A DNA stretch of 64,000 nucleotides from Limosilactobacillus panis (GTDB taxonomy: Bacteria; Bacillota; Bacilli; Lactobacillales; Lactobacillaceae): positions 186,001 through 250,000 of the forward strand of contig NZ_CP081855.1 in the NCBI RefSeq assembly GCF_019797825.1, written 5' to 3'. Both the position numbers and the translations under genes were made by a program. Below are positions 1-7,779 of the stretch, one piece after another; the first letter of the stretch is position 1; every line of letters begins with the position of its first letter. The notes below the pieces were generated by a model that was not told the DNA's origin, did not search any database, and saw only the letters and a program-made list of their open reading frames with translations.

Positions 1-47
1 AGCCCATCGTTCTGGCATTTAATTGCTGAATTGATGGGCTTATTTTT
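1..47 (+). terminator. Probable terminator of a gene left of the window
   Basis: Perfect 8-base arms AGCCCATC (1-8) and GATGGGCT (33-40) are followed by TATTTTT. The loop is long (24 bases), and the true start may lie outside the window. Confidence 0.5.
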
Positions 48-57
48 ACAGAAACAG

Positions 58-86
58 TTGACATTATCCACCATAACGATTAAAGT
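58..86 (+). promoter_or_regulatory. Promoter of the hydroxyacid dehydrogenase gene
   Basis: TTGACA at 58-63, a 17-base spacer and TAAAGT at 81-86. The start codon follows at 142 after an AT-rich leader and a purine-rich ribosome binding stretch at about 125-139. Confidence 0.6.
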
Positions 87-141
87 ATCATTAAAATATT
101 ATTAGAAATATAGGAAGAATATTAGAGAGAAGCGGATAAGG

Positions 142-1086
142 ATGACACGAAAAGTTGGTGTGATTGGCCAAGGACACGTTGGTGAAACCCTGGCGAATAA
201 TCTGTTAGTGACCGGGACGGTGGATAAATTGGTCCTGATTGATACAAACGAAAAGAAACTGAATGCGAACGTAACTGACTTCGAGGATGCGGCGGCGAAC
301 CTGCCGACCCACACAAAGGTCCTTCGTAATGATTACGGGGCCTTGGGTGATGCCGACGTGGTGGTGATCGCGGTTGGCGATATTGGTATCCAAAATGACG
401 ACGCTAAACACGACCGCTTCATGGAACTAAAGGTGAACAGCCGCGCTGCCAAGGAGGTAGGGACCAAACTGAAGGAGGTCGGCTTTAACGGTGTGCTGGT
501 TTCAATCAGTAACCCCTGTGACGTCATTGCGGCCCTGTTCCAAAAGTACACCGGCCTACCAAAGGACCAGGTGATTGGGACCGGGACCCTACTTGATACC
601 GCCCGCCTCCACAAGGTTGTTGGTCAGGCCCTAAACGTTGATCCCCGCTCGGTAACCGGCTACGCACTTGGTGAGCACGGTAACTCCCAGTTTGCGGCAT
701 GGTCACAGGTCCGTGTCCTCGGGCAAAATATTACCGACCTCGCTGCCGCCAGCGATGACCTGGACTTAGACGCCCTTGCCGAAGCAACCAAGGCTGGCGG
801 CTACACCGTCTTCCACGGGAAACTTTACACTAACTTCGGAATTGCGGCGGCGGCCCTGCGCCTGGTTACCGCCATCCTTAATGATGCCAACATTGAACTG
901 CCGTGCTCCAACTTCCGTGAGGAGTACGGGACCTACTGTGGCTACCCTGCTATCATCGGCAACGGTGGGGTGGTCAAGCAACTGCAGCTGAACCTGACGC
1001 CCGATGAGGAAAAGAAGTTGGCCAAGTCAGCAAACTACATTCGGACCCGTTTTGATGAGACTGCCCAAAAGTTGGCAGCGGAATAA
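142..1086 (+). CDS. L-2-hydroxyisocaproate dehydrogenase-like L-2-hydroxyacid dehydrogenase (LDH/MDH family)
   Basis: NAD-dependent reduction of 2-keto acids to L-2-hydroxy acids in the cytoplasm. The 314 residues match the family's usual length. Visible features are the Rossmann glycine motif GQGHVG (9-14), Asp34 at the end of the second strand (NAD preference), NPCD (124-127), DTAR (152-155) and the catalytic histidine in GEHG (His179). The sequence resembles the Weissella L-HicDH more than a fermentative lactate dehydrogenase, for example in the GDIGIQ loop before the substrate Arg and in YPAIIG near the end. L-HicDH enzymes accept branched keto acids from amino acid breakdown, so that role is inferred; a true L-LDH is the alternative. 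It is a single gene with its own promoter, and an insertion sequence lies downstream. Confidence 0.8.
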   Translation: MTRKVGVIGQGHVGETLANNLLVTGTVDKLVLIDTNEKKLNANVTDFEDAAANLPTHTKVLRNDYGALGDADVVVIAVGDIGIQNDDAKHDRFMELKVNSRAAKEVGTKLKEVGFNGVLVSISNPCDVIAALFQKYTGLPKDQVIGTGTLLDTARLHKVVGQALNVDPRSVTGYALGEHGNSQFAAWSQVRVLGQNITDLAAASDDLDLDALAEATKAGGYTVFHGKLYTNFGIAAAALRLVTAILNDANIELPCSNFREEYGTYCGYPAIIGNGGVVKQLQLNLTPDEEKKLAKSANYIRTRFDETAQKLAAE

Positions 1087-1309
1087 ATTTAAAAACTCCT
1101 AAGTTTTTTCGACAAAAAAAGAAGTATTTACAGGCAAAAAACGTATTTCAAAGAGCCGTATCGATTTTTAAAAAGTACAATATCATCCTTAATGGTCTAC
1201 TTAACAGACTATTCTATTTTACTCATTACAGCATCTACCCATTAACCAAGATAACGTTGGCCAATTGCGCTCAAAAGTGACATTTGAGGAAGCGTTTGCT
1301 GGCTATAAT

Positions 1310-1365
1310 CCCCTTAAGGGTGACACTTGAAATAATAAAAGTGTTATTTCCTTAAGGGGGTTTTT
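1310..1365 (+). terminator. Long hairpin with T-run at the left end of the IS3 element
   Basis: CCCCTTAAGG (1310-1319) pairs with CCTTAAGGGG (1350-1359), and the inner arms GTGACACTT and AAGTGTTAT extend the stem through two G-U pairs. TTTTT follows. It sits just before the transposase start (1386) and would block transcription entering the element from outside. Confidence 0.6.
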
Positions 1366-1385
1366 GCATTTCAAGTTATTCGACA

Positions 1386-2954
1386 ATGAATAGACTAGAG
1401 TTGCTTTACGGCTATCAAAAGACAGAATCCGGCCTCAAAGTATATGCCGATATGCATCATGTCAATCAGAATACGATGACAAGATGGATTCGGCAGTTTC
1501 TCTTGCATGGTTTGGCGGGGGTTCGCCATCGTTCATTCAATCTTCGCTATTCGCTAAATACTAAGATTGAAGCCGTCAAAGAGTATCAAGCCGGTTTCCC
1601 AGGCGAAAAAATCATTGAAAAGTATGATATTCGTAGTCTCTCTCAACTAAAACAGTGGTCGATCCAGTACAATAATGATGAACTAAAGACTAAGTCAAGA
1701 AAGCGAGTCAGAAAAATGGGTCGAAAAGTTAATTTTGAAGAGAAATGCAAAATCGTACAGTGGGTCTTGGACCATGACAATGACTACCAAGGAGCAACAA
1801 TTCATTTTAATGTAAGCTATCAGCGTGTCTACTCATGGGTTCGCAAATATCATGAGGCAGCTGACAGTTGGGAAGCCTTGAAAGATAATGGCGGGCATCG
1901 CAAGCCACAAAAAGCTTTAGAAGAGATGACCGAAAAAGAGCGACTTGAAGCTGAAATTAAAAGACTAAAGAAAATCAATCGAGAAATGGAGCTTGAGATC
2001 GCATTCGCAAAAAAATTAGTCGAAATACGCAATCGGGGGGGTGAAGCGACCGGACGATATCAAGCGGTTCAAGAATTAATCAACGAAACCGCAGGTTCCG
2101 TTAGCGAACTGACTAAAATTGCCAAAGTTTCACGCAAATCATACTATCAGTGGCTCAAAAGACAGCCAACACAAAGAGAAATTGAGAACAAGGCAATTTT
2201 AGAAACGATCTATCAGATTGAAAAACGCCATCAGAACTGTGCTGGTCATAAAAAAGTAACCGCGATTTTAAACAATGAGAATGGGAAAAATCAAGAAATT
2301 CCAGAATACACCTTTTCGTTTGACTTTCGTATCAATATTAAGCGTGTGCGTCAAATCATGCGGAAACACGGCATTAAAGCTGATGTCCGTCAGAAAAAGC
2401 GCAGCCGCAAGAAAGAACAACAACAGTACCAAGAGGATAATTTATTGGAACGGAAATTTATTCAGATAGCGCCTAATCTGGTTTGGGTGTCCGATACGAC
2501 AGAACTAACCTATGGTCGCAACAACAAAGTTCGCTTGCACGTAGTTTTGGATTTGTACGGTCGTTATGCGCTCAGTTATCATATTTCACCAACTGAAACG
2601 GCAGAAGCCGCAATTGAAGCCTTTAAACGCGCCGCTAAGCAAGCTGGGACCTTCGCACCAATGATTCATACCGATCGTGGCGCTGCCTATACTTCAAAAG
2701 ACTTCAATAACTATTCAACCAGCAACAATAGTAAGCACAGTCTCTCTGCGCCTGGCACTCCGGCTGATAACGCAGTAATTGAGCACTATTGGGGCTATTT
2801 TAAGTACATCTGGATGGCGCATCATTCACATCCGCAAACTTTGGCAGAACTGAAAGATTTGGTTAAGCAGGGTGTTGAATACTTCAACACAGTCGAGATT
2901 TCCAGCAAACGAAACAACCTCACCGCGGAGGACTTCCGCAATGAGGCCGTATAG
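1386..2954 (+). CDS. IS3-family transposase, OrfA and OrfB in one frame
   Basis: Catalyses transposition by the DDE mechanism. Residues 1 to about 200 are the OrfA part, with two helix-turn-helix segments and a coiled coil near 185-210. The rest is the OrfB part with an integrase core. The catalytic triad is Asp370 (SDTTELTYG), Asp430 (HTDRGAAY) and Glu466 (VIEHYWGY), with the family's 35-residue spacing between the second Asp and Glu. IS3 elements normally make this protein by a -1 frameshift between two genes. Here an A7 run (2009-2015) and a G7 run (2035-2041) lie at the junction, but the frame is continuous, so no recoding is needed. It appears intact. Its lower G+C than the surrounding genes fits a mobile origin. 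Confidence 0.9.
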   Translation: MNRLELLYGYQKTESGLKVYADMHHVNQNTMTRWIRQFLLHGLAGVRHRSFNLRYSLNTKIEAVKEYQAGFPGEKIIEKYDIRSLSQLKQWSIQYNNDELKTKSRKRVRKMGRKVNFEEKCKIVQWVLDHDNDYQGATIHFNVSYQRVYSWVRKYHEAADSWEALKDNGGHRKPQKALEEMTEKERLEAEIKRLKKINREMELEIAFAKKLVEIRNRGGEATGRYQAVQELINETAGSVSELTKIAKVSRKSYYQWLKRQPTQREIENKAILETIYQIEKRHQNCAGHKKVTAILNNENGKNQEIPEYTFSFDFRINIKRVRQIMRKHGIKADVRQKKRSRKKEQQQYQEDNLLERKFIQIAPNLVWVSDTTELTYGRNNKVRLHVVLDLYGRYALSYHISPTETAEAAIEAFKRAAKQAGTFAPMIHTDRGAAYTSKDFNNYSTSNNSKHSLSAPGTPADNAVIEHYWGYFKYIWMAHHSHPQTLAELKDLVKQGVEYFNTVEISSKRNNLTAEDFRNEAV

Positions 2955-3071
2955 ACTAATTTTTTATTTTTTTTAAGTGTTACCTTGACAGGGTACAGTA
3001 CCACAACATAAACACAAAAGACCACTACCCCTACCTGGCTATAGCAGACGGGGCTTCACTATTATTGAGGA

Positions 3072-3556
3072 TTAGTAAAAGTTCAGCGACTGCAGCCATC
3101 CATCAATCTGGCCCGGACTGTTGAGCACTGCCTCCTAGTTGAGGGCAACGTCGTAGTGGTTCTCCTTCACTGACCGTTCGATGTAGCTCTGTGAGCGGTC
3201 GTAGGTCGAACCACCAGAAGTGGCAAAGGTGGCCAGCTTCTTGCCGTTGAGGTCGAGATGGTCAATCATCGACGTAATAAAGCGTGGCGTGATTCCCCAC
3301 CAAATCGGGTGGGCAATCACGATGTTGTCATAGCAGGCGATGTTCGGCAGGTCAGCGGCGTTGACCGGTACCCGCAGACCGTGCTGTTGCTGTTCGATTG
3401 ACGTCCACGATTGAGAATCGTGATAGTTCAGGTCGGCAGCACTATACGGCTGTTGCGGGTGAATAGCTGCCAGGTCGGCATTTAAGAAGCCACTTCTTCA
3501 GCGCGTTGCTTGGTGGTATTAGTTGCTGAATAGTATAAAACGAGTGTTTTGGCCAT
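3072..3556 (-). pseudogene. Decayed flavodoxin gene
   Basis: The start codon (3556-3554) has a good ribosome binding site (GAGGAGGAAT). The frame begins MAKTLVLYYSAT, a flavodoxin strand followed by the FMN phosphate loop. After about 24 codons it hits a stop caused by a one-base frameshift. The protein continues in another frame as NADLAAIHPQQPYS, then IVIAHPIWWG, typical of the FMN-binding loops. A second lesion, an in-frame TAG at 3135-3137, cuts off the last 20 residues, which end at TAA 3072-3074. A full-length product would be about 160 residues. Two independent lesions make a sequencing error unlikely. Flavodoxins carry electrons via FMN. Confidence 0.8.
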
Positions 3557-3618
3557 AGTTATTCCTCCTCTTCCGGATTATTATACTCTGCCCAGCGCTT
3601 CACCCGTCATCAACAACA

Positions 3619-3661
3619 AAATGACCCGTGGATTGGTAATCAACCAATCCGCGGGTCATTC
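3619..3661 (-). terminator. Terminator of the permease-DUF917-hydantoinase operon
   Basis: A 16-base stem, 3621-3636 with 3644-3659 (one G-U pair), reads into TTTTGTTGTTG on the minus strand. It lies 35 bases past the hydantoinase stop. Confidence 0.75.
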
Positions 3662-3695
3662 TGTCCTTAAGATATGAGGGGACATTAATGACATT

Positions 3696-5267
3696 TTAAT
3701 GCCCGGCGATGTGAAGATTCCCCACGACTTTTAATTTCACCTTTGTAGTATTGCCAGGTGCGTAAGCAATTGGGGTCTCTTCCACCAAAACTAAGTGGGT
3801 AGTTGACCCATCGGCGCCGGCCTGAACTGCTTGATCGGTGGCTTTTTGTTGAGCGTCGGCCAGTGCTTCTTTGCGTGGCACTTTATCATAGGTATATAGG
3901 CGTTCGTATTCGCTACCAATTTGCGCGATAGTTGCGCCAATAGCATTGGCAACTGACCCCAGTGAGTCACGGTAAATCTTGCCGACCCCCTTAAGTGTTT
4001 GCGGAGCAACAATGGCACCACCGCCCACCAGCAAGAGGTCGACATCACCCGCCTTAGTCTTCATATTGTCAATACTCTCTTCCAGCATTGCCTTGATCTT
4101 GGCTGCTGCTTTCTGAGCAAATTCCAGGCTGATCTTCTTTTGGACCAGCTGCGGGTCGCCAACCTGGGCTTGCCCCAGACGGACAGCAATGTCGGTCGTT
4201 GTCACCGTATCACCGCCAAAGCATAAAGCTTTGTCTTCAATTTGATAGCCCACACTATCGGGTCCAACAGTGACACTGCCATCTTCCTGTTGACGAACAA
4301 TACTCCCCCCGCCCAGTCCAATTGACAGGATATCTGGCATCCGGAAGTTGGTTCGAATCCCCCCAACATCCACCGCTACGGATGATTCTCGCGGAAATCC
4401 GTTAACCAGTACCCCCAGATCTGAGGTCGTTCCACCAATGTCCATAACCATTGCGTTTTCTAAGGATGATAAGTAGGCCGCCCCGCGAATACTATTAGTC
4501 GGCCCACTGCCAATCGTCAAAATTGGGTGCTGACGTGCATAATCAATGGACATCAAAGTACCGTCGTTTTGACATAAGTACGGCGTAGCGGCACTCACTC
4601 CTGCTTGTTGCAGAGAATTAATAAAACCGTCTGCCGTCCGCTGCATCACTTGATTGAGCGCCGAATTCAAGATCGTCGCATTTTCACGTTCAATCAAGCC
4701 TAACGAACCGACTGCTGCCGAGCAGGATACGGGAAAATTATCACCATATAGTTGGTGCGCCAGCTCCGCGACGCGTTTTTCTTCTTCATCATTGACTAGC
4801 GAGAAAACCCCAATAACTGCCAGTGAGCTGACTTTGCCCCGCCATTTTTCTAACGTGGATGTCACTTCTGCGTCGTCAAACTGTGAAATTTTACGGCCAT
4901 CAAATTCATTGCCACCACGCAGGGTAGCCGTCAATGGATGAAGAGCCTCTACCAGGTCGGCCGGCCAATCTGTGAATGGTGGCAGTGATAATGTCGCTGG
5001 ATAGCCCAACCTAATAACCCCAACCGAAATTAAATTTTTCCGTTCAACAATGGCGTTAGTGCACTGGGTAGTTCCCAGCATGGCTGTGCTGATTGCACTT
5101 TTATCGAAATTAACGTTTTGGAGCACTTTATTTACTGAATTCGTAATGCCAGTCTGAATATCCGGAGTGGTATGCGATTTAGTATGAGCAATCACTTCGT
5201 TTTTTTCCGTCAGAATGACCGCATCAGTGTTGGTCCCACCAACATCAACCCCTAATCTGTATTCCAT
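3696..5267 (-). CDS. Hydantoinase/oxoprolinase-family protein, HyuA-like short form
   Basis: A 523-residue protein of the actin-fold (ASKHA) ATPase group that includes N-methylhydantoinase A and 5-oxoprolinase. The N-terminal phosphate loop GVDVGGTNTDAV (6-17) and the second phosphate motif DIGGTTSDLG near 273 are clear, as is SIGLGGGSIVR further on. It is shorter than the roughly 690-residue HyuA enzymes, and corresponds to the short form that is regularly encoded next to a DUF917 protein. It is the third gene of a minus-strand operon, four bases after the DUF917 stop. Family members open cyclic amides with ATP; the substrate here is not known. Confidence 0.8.
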   Translation of the reverse strand: MEYRLGVDVGGTNTDAVILTEKNEVIAHTKSHTTPDIQTGITNSVNKVLQNVNFDKSAISTAMLGTTQCTNAIVERKNLISVGVIRLGYPATLSLPPFTDWPADLVEALHPLTATLRGGNEFDGRKISQFDDAEVTSTLEKWRGKVSSLAVIGVFSLVNDEEEKRVAELAHQLYGDNFPVSCSAAVGSLGLIERENATILNSALNQVMQRTADGFINSLQQAGVSAATPYLCQNDGTLMSIDYARQHPILTIGSGPTNSIRGAAYLSSLENAMVMDIGGTTSDLGVLVNGFPRESSVAVDVGGIRTNFRMPDILSIGLGGGSIVRQQEDGSVTVGPDSVGYQIEDKALCFGGDTVTTTDIAVRLGQAQVGDPQLVQKKISLEFAQKAAAKIKAMLEESIDNMKTKAGDVDLLLVGGGAIVAPQTLKGVGKIYRDSLGSVANAIGATIAQIGSEYERLYTYDKVPRKEALADAQQKATDQAVQAGADGSTTHLVLVEETPIAYAPGNTTKVKLKVVGNLHIAGH

Positions 5268-5271
5268 CAGC

Positions 5272-6366
5272 TCACCCTCTTTCCTTTGCTAATTCTTCAA
5301 CAGGTTGGTAGTCATAATCGTAGCCAAAATAACGCGGCCCGACAGTTTCGATGCCAGCTGGTGTCCGCCACTTTTCATCGCACGGCAACCCAAATACTGC
5401 CATCCGTTTTCCGTAACGGACATCTTCAGCCGTAAATGGTGTCAGTGAGTCAATATCAGCTAAGCAGATCAGGTCAGGTACACTAGCTGCCAGTTGACCG
5501 TCCACATGGGCCACCAAATTTTCGTTCTGATAATCAATCGTCATTGTTTTTCCGGAAAAACTATTAAGCCCATCAATCGTAATCTGCCCATGGTTAAAGC
5601 CACCGGACGTGGTTTGGGAGACGTCAACCACTTTACCGTCAAAAAGGTGCAGACTATTGGTAATTTCATGGAGTTGTTGCAGCTGCCAATCATGACCTTT
5701 GGAGTGCTGCCGGACGATTTGCCCCACCTGCTGACACTTGGTAAGAATCCCGGCAATTCCGGCTTCCTGAAGTTTTTCACCGGTGGTTGAGTATAAGGAA
5801 ACCACTGCTGTGGCACCCATTTCGACAGTCATATCACGAGCCAGCAACTCTGCCCATTTGTCAGTGACAGTATCTAAAAGCCCCATGTTTCCCTTTTCGT
5901 CGGTAATCGCCATTGGCGATACCGTGACTCCTGCCAAATGAAGAGTAGTCATTTGCAATTCGGGAAAGGCCCTCCCCATCGAATCAACATCTACTACCGG
6001 AATTCCCGTTTGAGCCCCCAGAACAAAGGGAATCATGGAATTTACCCCACCAGCTTCACTGGGAAAAATACCCCCGATTTTTTTATGTTGTTGATCCGCC
6101 ACGGCCTGGAGAACCCGCTGAAACTCATCACCCTTGGGAAACTTTTCGGTCATTACCGATGGAGCCCCCATGCAAGCAACGGGAGCATAAATAGCCTCCG
6201 GATCCAGTTCATCCACACTAATCAGGCTGACCGGGTTACCGCGCTTAATCGCGGATTTGGCCATCAGTTTACCAACATAAGGGTCACCGCCACCACCGGC
6301 TCCCATGAAAGAGGCGCCAGTAGCGATATCTTCAACGTCCTGTTCGTAAATTTTTCGCAATGTCAA
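5272..6366 (-). CDS. DUF917 (S-methyl thiohydantoin desulfurase-like) family protein
   Basis: A 364-residue protein of the DUF917 family. The glycine-rich N-terminal motif MGAGGGGDPYVGK (21-33) is characteristic, followed by the PSEAGGVNS stretch and a C-terminal part with GLPCDEKWRTPAGIE. One characterised group in this family removes sulfur from S-methyl thiohydantoins, but most members have no assigned reaction. Its place between an NCS1 permease and a HyuA-like protein suggests uptake and opening of a cyclic N-heterocycle such as a hydantoin; that is inference. A start at 6366 gives the expected length and follows the permease stop by nine bases. Confidence 0.75.
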   Translation of the reverse strand: MTLRKIYEQDVEDIATGASFMGAGGGGDPYVGKLMAKSAIKRGNPVSLISVDELDPEAIYAPVACMGAPSVMTEKFPKGDEFQRVLQAVADQQHKKIGGIFPSEAGGVNSMIPFVLGAQTGIPVVDVDSMGRAFPELQMTTLHLAGVTVSPMAITDEKGNMGLLDTVTDKWAELLARDMTVEMGATAVVSLYSTTGEKLQEAGIAGILTKCQQVGQIVRQHSKGHDWQLQQLHEITNSLHLFDGKVVDVSQTTSGGFNHGQITIDGLNSFSGKTMTIDYQNENLVAHVDGQLAASVPDLICLADIDSLTPFTAEDVRYGKRMAVFGLPCDEKWRTPAGIETVGPRYFGYDYDYQPVEELAKERG

Positions 6367-6375
6367 AACTCCTTT

Positions 6376-7650
6376 CTATTTACGGTTTTCTTCAAGCTGC
6401 TTAGTACGGACCGTTGAACGACCAAAACGTACCAAGAATAAGTAAAGCAGTAATGAGATCATGATCCCCGTTAAGGGGTTGACCGAGACGTGAGGTGCGT
6501 TCGGGAAAAAGCCAAGGACAACGGGCACAGCGGCAACGACCGCTCCTACTGCCCAGGCGACAATCCCTTGCCACTCGTAATCATTTAGCACCGTTGTTGA
6601 GTTGACATGACCGCGGTTAACGATCCAGTAAGCGGCACACATGACCCCAGCTGCCGGTGGGACCATCGCCCCTAGCAGATTCATAACGGGCTCAAAAAAG
6701 TTCATGATGCCGAAGATGGCCAGCACCGTTCCAGCCATTCCCACTAGAAAGACTGTTGGCTTCTGGTATTTTTGTGGAACGCCAAAGAGGTTGTTAAAGG
6801 CAATCCCACCAGAAAAAGCGTTAATAACGTTAACTTTCCAAGTTGCCAAAACTAGGGCTAATCCACCAACAATTGGTGTCGCAACTTTGATGAATAATGC
6901 ACTTAAGTTTGATGAACGGTAAGCAATCGTCAGAATAGCACCGACCGCGATCATCAGCACCCCTGCAGGGATGACACCCCAAATAGCCGCTTTAACCACG
7001 TCTTTGCGGTGTGGACTGTATTGGGAGTAGTCACCAGCAATGACTGCACCGAGCGCAAAGCCGCCCAAAGTCGTCGTCAGTCCAGTGGTAAATGGCGTGT
7101 GCGCTGTTGGCTGGTAGGCCAGTAGTTGTGACCATGATGTCGTTTGCAGAGCATGAACCAGCCCATACACGCAGACAAGTACCAGGTATGGTACCGCGAC
7201 GTAAGTTAACCAACGAACGGCTTTAATCCCGTAAAGGGCGGTACCAACCATAATCAGGCCCAATAACAGGTCAGCAGCCCACAAAGGCATTTGCACGCCG
7301 AAAGCACTGAGCAGGCCGTTGAACGCGGCTCCGGCAACGTTGGCCTGGATCCCAAACCAACCTAAACAGCCGACGGCAATCAGCAGGGAAATAACCCGTT
7401 GTGATCCTTTCTTGCCGAAAACATATTCGGCTACCTTTACAGTCGGTTGCGCTAAATCGGTACTCTGCATCCCTTGAAAAATCATAATGACGACTCCCAG
7501 AGCATAACCGACCAGCGCCGTTAACAGCGTCTCCAGTAAACTCATACCAGAAACTAACGTCCCGCCGAGCAGGAGACTTGGAATTGAGACCAGGGCCCCA
7601 GCCCAAACAAAAGCTAGTCCCCACCATTTCTGATTCTGCTTATTATTCAT
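6376..7650 (-). CDS. NCS1-family nucleobase/hydantoin permease (CodB-like)
   Basis: A 424-residue integral membrane protein with about 12 predicted transmembrane segments. The N terminus WWGLAFVWAGALVSIPSLLLG and the GGFALGAVIAGDYSQYSPHR stretch (about residues 195-215) are typical of the cytosine/purine/hydantoin:cation symporters (NCS1, CodB branch). It is the first gene of the operon with the DUF917 and HyuA-like proteins, so the transported compound is probably their substrate. Cytosine is an alternative, but no deaminase is next to it. The ribosome binding site is GGAGGAATGTAG before the ATG. Confidence 0.8.
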   Translation of the reverse strand: MNNKQNQKWWGLAFVWAGALVSIPSLLLGGTLVSGMSLLETLLTALVGYALGVVIMIFQGMQSTDLAQPTVKVAEYVFGKKGSQRVISLLIAVGCLGWFGIQANVAGAAFNGLLSAFGVQMPLWAADLLLGLIMVGTALYGIKAVRWLTYVAVPYLVLVCVYGLVHALQTTSWSQLLAYQPTAHTPFTTGLTTTLGGFALGAVIAGDYSQYSPHRKDVVKAAIWGVIPAGVLMIAVGAILTIAYRSSNLSALFIKVATPIVGGLALVLATWKVNVINAFSGGIAFNNLFGVPQKYQKPTVFLVGMAGTVLAIFGIMNFFEPVMNLLGAMVPPAAGVMCAAYWIVNRGHVNSTTVLNDYEWQGIVAWAVGAVVAAVPVVLGFFPNAPHVSVNPLTGIMISLLLYLFLVRFGRSTVRTKQLEENRK

Positions 7651-7673
7651 CTACATTCCTCCAAACATAAAAA

Positions 7674-7690
7674 ATTAAGTGCGCCTTAAT
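7674..7690 (-). promoter_or_regulatory. Palindrome in the permease leader
   Basis: ATTAAG (7674-7679) and CTTAAT (7685-7690) are perfect inverted arms around five bases, 24 bases before the permease start. It could be an operator or a small hairpin; no regulator is encoded nearby. Confidence 0.3.
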
Positions 7691-7723
7691 ATCATTGCCA
7701 CCCTTCTCTCATCAACTTTTAAT

Positions 7724-7753
7724 ACAATAACACATGGTTTTTTTGAAGTGCAA
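7724..7753 (-). promoter_or_regulatory. Possible hybrid promoter of the permease operon with its -35 inside an IS end
   Basis: On the minus strand TTGCAC (7753-7748) lies within the terminal repeat of the adjacent IS element. After 18 bases comes TATTGT (7729-7724) in chromosomal DNA. Both hexamers are imperfect. Confidence 0.35.
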
Positions 7754-7779
7754 TACAAAAGTTGGACAAAATTAGATAA

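Larger units (their letters stand above)
1306..2997 (+). mobile_element. IS3-family insertion sequence with a fused OrfAB
   Basis: The ends are defined by an imperfect inverted repeat: GGTGACACTT at 1319-1328 and its counterpart AAGTGTTACC at 2975-2984. Similarity continues weakly outward through a CCC stretch, so the exact termini are uncertain by about 15 bases on each side. No clear target duplication is visible. The element lies between the hydroxyacid dehydrogenase and the flavodoxin pseudogene. Its only gene is the transposase. Confidence 0.7.

Noticed and set aside
1087-1305. A CRISPR array or small RNA in the region after the first gene
   Set aside because: No repeats with regular spacing and no promoter-terminator pair were seen; only a weak AAAACT/AGTTTT stem follows the stop codon.
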